DNA of 64,000 nucleotides from Volvox africanus (Eukaryota; Chlorophyta; Chlorophyceae; Chlamydomonadales; Volvocaceae): the NCBI GenBank assembly GCA_030268105.1, contig BSDZ01000078.1, forward strand, positions 4,329,001 through 4,393,000, written 5' to 3'. The notes under the pieces were generated by a model. The model made no database searches. It worked only from the letters and a program-made list of their open reading frames with translations, and had not been told where the DNA came from. Below are positions 55,944-64,000 of this stretch, piece by piece. Both the position numbers and the translations under genes were made by a program. Numbering within the stretch: the stretch's first letter is position 1; each line of letters opens with the position of its first letter.

Positions 55944-58900
55944 TTATGTCTCCCCCCAACTGGTTTTTCCATCCACTTCGTCCGATGCTTTCTTATCATG
56001 GTCACGAAGGTAAACTTGCGTCGCTCTCTTGCAGTTCAACCTGTGACCTGCGCTCCAGTCTGCCCGCTGGCACTCCGTGCTGCAATAGTTAACTGCTTGG
56101 CAGCGAGAGCAACGCTTATACTCCAGGTCACTCTCGTGCGCACCCCTCAGCGTGCTGCAGAACGGGTTGGCACACACCTGAACTCCCACAGCCGCCGCAG
56201 CACGTTCCACTTCCTCCGGTGTCGGCAGCGATGGGAACTGTGCAATGTGGTGCTTGGTAAATACCTCCTCACGCAACTTCTGCACAGCCTTCATCGTGAT
56301 GGAGACATTGGCGATGTTATGCAGCAACGGTAACTTGGAGATCAGATTGTGCACCACCGCTAACAAGTTCTTGCGGCCGCAACGCAAGAGGACAGCCTCC
56401 TCCAGCCTACACGGGGTGTCGCCGGAAGTTGGCATCGTACTGGATGAGGCCTGAATTGACATGCTGCTGCTCCCGCCACCGCAACCCTCGTCCTCGTCCT
56501 CACTTTTCACGGCCTTATCATCTGGATTCGACATGCCAGAGGAGCTGCTAGAGATTATGGAAATGTCAGAAATGATATCAAACGGCGTTGTTATAAGTAA
56601 AATCTCCAGCACGTCCAATGCGCCTTGCACCAGCTCAGGGTCATGATACTGCATCTGTTCCAAAGAGTTCAACACACCCTTCAGCCAGTTGGCGACACCC
56701 ATGCGGGAAATCAGGAGGGCGCGCCAAGACGCGTAGCTTCTATGGGTTAACTGTGACTGGGAAGTCTCCACTTTAAAGCAAGCTTCCATATACTGCAAAG
56801 CCACCAAAAGCACCAAGCGACTCATGGCGTGGCTCATGCTGACTGACAACCAGTGGCTCAGCGGTGAAATGGACATGATTCGCGGCAACCAATGCATGAT
56901 GGCGAACACAGCCAGCCGTCGCTGCTGCTCCGCCGCAGGCGAGCCTGGCGGTGGTTGGCCCCCCACCTCTGCGAGCCAATCTACGTCAAGGGCGTTTCCA
57001 AAGTGTCCTTCCAATGAGTTGCCCAAGGCAAGCAGCCTTCTCTTCGCTGCAGCAAGGGCTGTGTCGCTGCTGCCTTCCCCGCTGCCAGCAGCACCTTGCC
57101 CCTCGGACTGACCACCACTTATGCTCCTGGCAAAGCTTCTTTTGCTGTCGCATGCCTCACCAGTCTTGCTAGTGGAGGAATCGGATGCGGCAGTGTTCCC
57201 GCCGTATGTCACGAGGTTCCAGGGCTGGAGAATAATGGCGACGGCCTGCTCCATCAGGGCTACCAGGTACACAGTGGACATGGTTGGGACGCCCATCGTC
57301 TTGGCTATGGAAATGATGTGGTTGCCGCAGGCGAGACGTGCATGCGCCACCTTGCCGAGTGTGACGATCAGTGACGCGATATCCTTCTCCGATCCATGGG
57401 CCAGCACTGCCGGCCATACGCCGGAGGCACTCAGGACGATATATCCAACGTCGAGAGACTCGGGTATAGCTGACACATTCGCGGAGCAAAGCCGGCCTAG
57501 ACGACGGAGTGTCTGCTCCAGGGATCCCATGAGGCCTGAGCTCAGAGCACTGTGGAGAGATGCAGAACAGGATTGCTGACCGTCCTCACCTGCGGGAGAA
57601 GACAGGATTTCAACTAAAGAAATACAAGTCACCGTGGACCACCTTGTCACCGGGGCCGAGAAGCAGAAAGGGCAGCGGTAGGAGCAATCCCCGCCGACGC
57701 CAAGCGGACAAGCATCAACCAAGCCCAAGAACATTTACGGGGATGTGCAGTTCACCTCTATGCAAACAAACCGCACATTAGCAACGCTGTATAAATTGCT
57801 TTCCATTGCAGCGCTTTACAAACCCAGAACGAATCATACAGTACGCGATTAGTGACGTGCAACCTATGCGATCTTTAGCCCACCATCAATCGCAAGACGT
57901 GAACGTCCAGGAGTACCCCCGTCGCGTCATGCTCGATACATGAGGCCCGTAACATCACAATGCGCAGTACACAACAACTGTGAGTGATGCGCCCATAACC
58001 CTAGGGAGGGGTACTCACGGATCCCGATAACCTAAAAGCCTCCCTAGGGAGCCGTATGCCCTTGCTCACCTCTACCTGGGCCCAGTTTCACGTCCGAAGC
58101 CAGCCGCATCTGCAGCAACGTAATAATTATTCTGTTATAACTCGTGGTGACAATGAGGTCGCCGACGGACATCACCGGCGTCAAATGTGACAGCACGCGC
58201 CATAGGCTAGGAAGACGCGGCACTGCGTGGCGAGGCTCCAGCTCTAAAATTAGTCGTGCCAGCAGCCAGACGGTATTCCCGATACTTTTGAGATCCGCAT
58301 TCCTGGTACGGGCAAATACCGGTAAAAGCTTTACTATAGACCAGATCGATTCGTGGCCCATGTCGTACACATCTACGGCACTGTACGGCATGCTGGCCGG
58401 CAGTGATAAGTCTGCCATGATCACCAGCGGCTGCTGCCGGGCCAGCGTGGCTTGCATCAGAGGTGGTTGAGGGCCTGACACGGTCACCTGCAGTCCAACG
58501 TAAGATTAAGCAAAGACGAAATATGTTGCGTTGAGTATAATTTTGACGTCCTTCATAAAATTATGAATGCCTAACATAGAGTAAAAGGTTTTCAGGAAGC
58601 GGTGCCTGCTCCCGTCTGCATGTCCCCTAGGGCCCGCAGGACATGACTCAGGCATTTGGCTCATGTGCAACGCTTCAGAGTCCGCCCGCATTGTACCGAG
58701 GCGCTGCCTTTGCGATACCAACTCATACCTATGTATTTTGTACATCCGCCATCTCGCCGCACCTGCCAGACCGTCGAGCACAAGTTCATAAGGTACTGAA
58801 AATGCGGCGCCAGTCCTAGTTTAAGGGGCATCGGCAGCAGCGCCGCAGTTGGTAAGCCAAATGTCTTGCCTTCGCCTCCCCGTGCCGCTTGCCAAGCCTC

Positions 58901-60137
58901 TATCAGCTCCTTACCAAGCCAGAACTGTGATAAACGGAAGATTAACGAATAAACAACTGCACCAGTGGAGGTAACAGGTGCGGACGCAGAAGACTTTAGC
59001 CATTGGCGAAAAGAACGGCTCAATGCACTGGTCACTGGCTGGAGCAGCGCAATAAATGTACCAGGCCTTGTCTCATGATGCTGGACCACGTGCTATCTGC
59101 AGTTTCTTGGCATGCAAAAAGAACATATGCAACCATCAGCCTGCGTATTCCTCCACGCAAGCATAAAAGCTGCAACCTCACCAGTAACCCCAAGCATTTC
59201 CCAACTCACCTGTACACAAGTGCCCGACAGGATTGTACGAACTATGTCTAACGTGCCGACGAGCACCGGATCGGCCGAGAAGAGCATCGCCAAAGGCCGG
59301 GGGCAAAGGGAGAATATTGGCTGCTTCAAGTGCGGAGTAACGGTGCATTCAACCAAAGTGCCGAGGCGGACAGTCATGTCGACTAACCGTTGGCAGAGTT
59401 TTGCTTGGTTACAGTTGCCTGCCGCAAGCGAGGCCTTTGCGAATGACTCCAGTCGGATGAATGCTTTGCAACTGTGCTCCAGAACATGACTTGAAGCCAT
59501 AGCATTGATCCATCCGCGATACAAAGTTGAGCAAAACGGGCCAATAGGGGCCTCGTTCAGGGCCAGAATCCGATTTTTGTCTACATCCTTGCCCGTAATA
59601 GTCATAGCGGTCTGTGTCATGACCATCACGAGCGAACTGAACACAAGGGTGAAGGACTCATGGTACGGCGGGGGTACATCGCCAACAGCGGCAAATATTT
59701 TCGCGTAGCTGTCAAATAGATTGCCGCGAGTAAAGTCAAGCACTGTTGTCAATACTTGTTTGTTGTGATTAATCAAGGCGTTCGTGGCGAACAGGAGGCT
59801 AGGCGTGACGCAAATTAACTCCAAGCTCCTGGTCAACGGCACGTTGCAAGCTTCTCGAGCTGGCATACAAAGCTAAAAAGCCTTCGAGGGCCCAGATGTG
59901 CAGGTTCATCGCATCCGACCAAAAATTAGGATAGTTGGCGTCAAGCTGCTCGCGCACGTACGGTGCGAGACAGTTATAGCGGGAAACCATCTGTTCAGAC
60001 GTATCTCGAAGATTCTCAAGGAGATTAATTGGTAGAGATAGCAGTCTGCCATTTGAAGCTACCGCCTTGTCAACTATCCGCCGCATGAGCGCGCAGAGTC
60101 TCCGAAGAGTAGGCTTGGCAGGTGTTCGGTCGCTCAT
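55944..60137 (-). CDS. MYND zinc-finger protein (five exons, about 1100 aa)
   Basis: The model runs 60137-~59820, ~59820-59210, 59092-58763, 58487-58070 and 57589-55944. The last four blocks join with GT-AG sites and matching phases (0, 0, 1). The first two blocks overlap in different frames near 59800-59866 with no plausible intron, so a one-base shift (sequence error or mutation) is needed between QRAVDQELG and [14 protein letters not shown]. Most of the protein is a helical, motif-poor region. A MYND finger near the C-terminus reads CANPFCSTL...[26 protein letters not shown], ending in C, with the canonical Cys/His ligands. MYND fingers bind proline-rich partner peptides; large MYND proteins with long helical N-termini are numerous in volvocine algae, mostly uncharacterised. 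ATG 60137 ([14 protein letters not shown]) is the first in frame. Confidence 0.82.
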
Positions 60138-60682
60138 CCTTACGCCAATACAATTTCACATGCTACAGATTAAAGATCAATCGCATCTCACTTAAGCCGG
60201 ATTGAACGAAAGCTTTGCCTGCGATATTAAGAAGCGATGACCTACTAAGACCAAATACAGACGACATGCCATATAGCTTATGGAAGGATACAGGGGAAAC
60301 GTTAAACCGTTAAATTCTGCTAAGCGCTACAAGATGTCTAACTGGGTGTCGTACTCATTCGTGATCGTCAATGTCCTTGAAACGTCCGTCGTTGGCATCA
60401 TAAATATGACATCACCGTTGTCAGCTTTGGATCTATCTCATGGACTTACGTGCAATGCAAAGTTGTTCCCTTTGTCCACGTTCCCTTTGTCAGCCATTCC
60501 ACCTTGGCTCCTCTTCCACTTCGTCAATATTAACCATCAATTCGTAACCTTAGCACTAACTGGTAACTAAATACGCACCATGAAAGCAAATGTGCAGAAG
60601 ACACTGCCCGCGCTTATCGTCTCCTTAACGCGCTGCAGCGCCGCAAGCATACTTTACGCACCTTTAACGACCATCTCCTCCG
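60138..60682. other. Intergenic, between two co-oriented genes
   Basis: This must carry the MYND promoter and the 3' end of the RSPH10B-like gene. No obvious polyadenylation signal (TTACA on this strand) was found. No other feature seen. Confidence 0.45.
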
Positions 60683-63600
60683 CTAAGACCCGTCAACCAA
60701 CACATCTCCGGAACCAAGCCCACCACCGCTTAAGTTCCTAGGAAGCACCTCTCCTGAGTTCCGTACTTCTCCCGAACTCCGTACCTCCCCCGACGCCAGC
60801 CCCTCCCCGACCTCACCGGAGCGCACCTCTCCCGAGGCCCCTTCAACGGTTCCTACCGCAGATAGGGCGCCCCCCAAGCTGAGCTCTCGTCCATTTCCTA
60901 ACACACTGGTGCCCGCCAAGCTCAGGTCGCCTAGCCCGTCGTGATCCTCTGCAGGCGGCTCCGCCACTGTCGGTGTCTTTCCATTGTAAAGCACTGCAGC
61001 CAACCGGTCCGGCAGCTGCGCCTGCGGGTCTGACCAATCGCAGACGATCCGCATCACCCCGTCCTGCCACTCCGCGAATGTGAGAGGTGTGTCCATAGCG
61101 AACATCAGCTCCTGCTCGTCCTCCGGTGATAGTACGATGGTGCGGTAGCCGCTTCCATCATCGGCGGGTTCCATGGTCATGCTGCGAGGTGAACCACGGG
61201 TCGTGGTGTCCGGTCACGGTGGGAAGTGGGCAGGAGACGTGACAATGTGTGGCCAATGGATCGAATGTAGTCAAGGAGATCAATAGGTGGGCGATTGAGA
61301 TAGAAAGTGGCGGACTGCAATGGCGTGGAGGAAGAGAAATGGGTCCCAACTGTTTATCCCAAGTGTTTTCATTCCCGTTTAATCCAAGGGACCATCACCC
61401 TTCCCAGAACTGCAGTATACATCCGGCTCATTACCTTCCACAAGACTTAGTTCCCCAAGCTCACCGCTGCACGGGCCCGTACAAATTGCGCGTGATGTAA
61501 TTCCATAGAAGCTGAAGCAGCGCCTGCTTCATGGGCAGTGGGTGCATCAGTGTGCCACTGCTAGCCGTCGTCACCAACGCCGCCGCCAGCGCCCGCGCCG
61601 GTGCCGTTACCCCATACACCGGATCTACGATGACGCCCGCAATAATGGCTGCCCCACCGCGCGCCTCCGGTGACGCCAATGCCGCCCCGATCTCTGCCTT
61701 GGACGGCGGCGGCGGCGCGCCGGCAGCTTCTAGAAACACCGCCGCCAAGCGGTCGTGAGCCGCAGCCAGCGCCATCCCAGCCGCGTCTACGGACGTGTTC
61801 GGCGGTAGTATGGGCAGAGGCGCCGGTGGTGCCGGCGGGGCGGCCTTGGCCTTATTGACCAGATGCAACAGGTGCTGCGTCAGGGCGACATGGAGTCGGC
61901 GCTCCAAGGATGGCAGATGGTTGAAGCGCATGGCGGCAATGCGCACAATAGCCTCACAAAAGGCGCGGAAGGTCATATCTGCCTGCGGTGAGTGGATGCC
62001 ACCCGGCATGTGCTCATTGAAGAGGTAGTCCCAGAAGCGGCGCTGCTCCGGGGGTAGTGACGCCAGCGCATACGGAGACTCTTGTTGACGAAAGTGCCGC
62101 AGCCTCTCTGGTGCCAACCGCGCCATGGCCAGGATGTCGTCAATTGCGTTGTGCGTGAGCTGCGGTGATAGCAGCCGACAGTCGTTGAGGAGCTCCCATA
62201 GCTGTGCCGCTCGTAGTGAGAAGCTCAGCCGGGGCAGCTTGCCGGGCAGGTGGTATGAAGGGCGCTTACTGTGGCCACAGAGAACCGGGAGGACGGTGGA
62301 CGCCAGGGCAGGGTATGGCGGGGTGGGAAGGGGGGTTTTGTGAGACAGCGTTTTCTGGGTAAGGCCAGCCAATGGTAGGCCGCCGACCTAGGGCTCAGTC
62401 GCGCTTACCACAGCGTGGCCCTGGCAGAAGCCCTGTTCACTGTGAACCATAAGGCAAGGGAGCGGGGTGGTGCAAATAGACAAGTGGTGCAAGTAGGCAA
62501 GTGGGCTTTGGCGTTGTCAGGTGTGTCTGGGAGAAAAGGGGCGCATGGGCGCAGGTAAAGGCGGTATCAAGGACGGCTCACCAGTACTTGTCATACAGTG
62601 AACGGAGCTCCGTGTTGTAGCAGAGGAGCAAGTTAGACACGGCGCGGCGGCTGACGGCGGGGTTCTCCTCCTCCTCACAGAGGTCGTCAATCTGGAGGCA
62701 GTGAACAGAGTCAGATGCTTTCAGCATCAGGGCCGGAGACGGAGGCACAAGAGCATGCAACGACCGATAACAACCCGTGATGCAACAAACCGTGAAATAG
62801 CGCCACGAAATCATTAAACATCAGTGACCTCTCTTCCCGCTGCTCCCTGCAGATTTCCGCCCGGTCTACACGTCTCGCACGAAACGTACACATGTGCGTC
62901 GTCTTATCCCTGCACATTTGGAAGTCCGACCGTGCTGCCATGCGCCCTGCTATGCCATGCTATGCTGTGCTGTGCTATGCTTCGTTTGACTTCGCTTCCG
63001 TTTCCACTCCCACTCTCGCTCCATTTACCCATCCTTTCTAAGACTTCGACCTGTTGACAATGAGCGATACATTATTCGTATAAGGGGACAATGAGAAAGA
63101 CGAAAGACGTAATACTGCGAGACGTAATACCGGTCTCATGCCATCCCGTTTCCCATGACAGGGCCAAATCACCAAACTCGTGGTCGCCGCTACAAGCCTC
63201 ACCTGCATGACCATACCCGTGTTGCTAGGTGTGAATGTGTCCCCGGGCGCCAGCAGTGGCCGGTCCTGCGCGAACACGCCCGCCCACACCTCCCCGTTTT
63301 CAAACACAAAGCAGCCGGGGCCGTGCTTCTGGTCTCCCAACCAGTAGCCCTCATAACGGGCACCTGTGGCGTAGTACAGCACACCGTAGCCATGGCGCCG
63401 ACCGTCCTTGAAGTGGCCGTAATACCTGCGGGCCGTGGGGCGGTTAGAGGACGGCAGAGCAGAGGCATAGACAGAGGGAGCATAAGGAAATGGCCTTGTC
63501 AGAAAGCTCGTCCTTTTATTGTGCAGCTTTTGCCTGGGTCTTTGCCACCTTACGGCCAGCTACAGGTTCCCCGGGTTTGTTCTTCGCCTAATTCGTACAT

Positions 63601-64000
63601 TACTTAATTCATGGCACTTATTTGGTATTTACGCTTTTTAATTGCATTCAAAGGCCGCACATACGGCTGGACATACATTCTTCTCAATCTGCTCATTGAG
63701 CCCCGATGATGTCGATCAAATCGGCTTCCTAATTGGGGGTTTTGGTTCATATGGTTTTAGAAATAAATCGCCCGTGTGCGGACCCAGCATAACACTAAGT
63801 CATAGCTGGCGTGACGTCCTATTTGCGGTGCACCTGCTCAACTCCGTCGCACCTGTTGTGCATAAGAAGCTGCGCATGTGCAGGGACGCCCATCTCCCCA
63901 TCGCCGAACCATACGTGCAGCCCGGCGCCATTGGGCACATTGTTGTCCCACTCGCCACTGTACTGCTGCCGCGTCTTATGCCAGCGCATGGTGCCCAGAC
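60683..64000 (-). CDS. RSPH10B-like MORN-repeat radial spoke protein (3' five exons)
   Basis: The exons are 64000-63853 (open at the window edge), 63425-63203, 62691-62582, 62268-61465 and 61181-60683 (TAG), all with GT-AG sites and matching phases. The first two carry MORN repeats (YSGEWDNNVPNGAGLHVWF, YGHFKDGRRHGYGVLYY, YEGYWLGDQKHGPGCFVF). The next hold the conserved C-terminal region of the RSPH10B family: NTELRSLYDKYW, LWELLNDCRLLSPQLT, GIHSPQADMTFRAFCEAI, LTFAEWQDGVMRIV. A low-complexity SGEVR-repeat tail of about 50 residues ends it. MORN proteins of this family sit in the head of axonemal radial spokes and help transmit signals from the central pair to dynein arms. Subfamily assignment rests on residue similarity recalled for the vertebrate protein. 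The 5' exons lie beyond 64000. Confidence 0.85.

Overview
This is a eukaryotic nuclear window, most likely from a volvocine or other chlamydomonadalean green alga. The evidence is GC-rich, intron-dense genes with short GT-AG introns; a radial-spoke MORN protein (flagellated cell); a plastid-type TPR/[2Fe-2S] protein; and Osser/copia-type and chromodomain Ty3/gypsy LTR retrotransposons. The species cannot be fixed from the sequence. There are no bacterial operons, CRISPR arrays, rRNA genes or complete tRNA genes.

Layout. (1) 1-13.7 kb: host DNA with part of an unidentified minus-strand gene (2571-3432) and a long plus-strand gene (7594-13722). I assembled the latter from 15 exons with matching phases. 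It encodes a membrane-anchored LEA-group-3-like protein built from duplicated 66-nt exons. (2) 13.7-15.96 kb: gene-poor and AT-rich. (3) 15.96-38.5 kb: a nest of LTR retrotransposons. Copia A (+) is split by copia B (-), which is itself split by a solo gypsy LTR; perfect 5-bp target duplications mark both insertions. Next come a young chromodomain gypsy element (gypsy-1) with a truncated 5' LTR, a second 5'-truncated gypsy element (gypsy-2), and the gag half of copia C (-), a sister of copia A into which gypsy-2 inserted. (4) 38.5-44.4 kb: an AT-rich segment bounded by GCGTTAG-rich, mutually inverted ends. It carries an intron-containing minus-strand gene of no family I recognise and is a candidate undescribed DNA transposon; a 138-bp MITE-like unit lies just beyond it. 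(5) 46.0-47.8 kb: a complete six-exon minus-strand gene for a plastid [2Fe-2S]-TPR protein. (6) 47.8-51.3 kb: no convincing gene. (7) 51.3-54.3 kb: two head-to-head copia fragments (a fold-back) between ~215-bp direct repeats. (8) 54.8-64.0 kb, all minus strand: two exons of an unknown gene, a five-exon MYND zinc-finger gene, and the 3' five exons of an RSPH10B-like MORN gene that runs off the right edge.

The host genes show no operon-like functional link; they are separate nuclear genes with their own introns. The retrotransposons share a biology. The copia elements carry next to the LTR a primer site complementary to the anticodon region of a Met tRNA (half-tRNA priming). Gypsy-1 has an acceptor-end primer site, same-frame gag and pol separated by one UAG codon, and a C-terminal chromodomain that would direct integration to particular chromatin.
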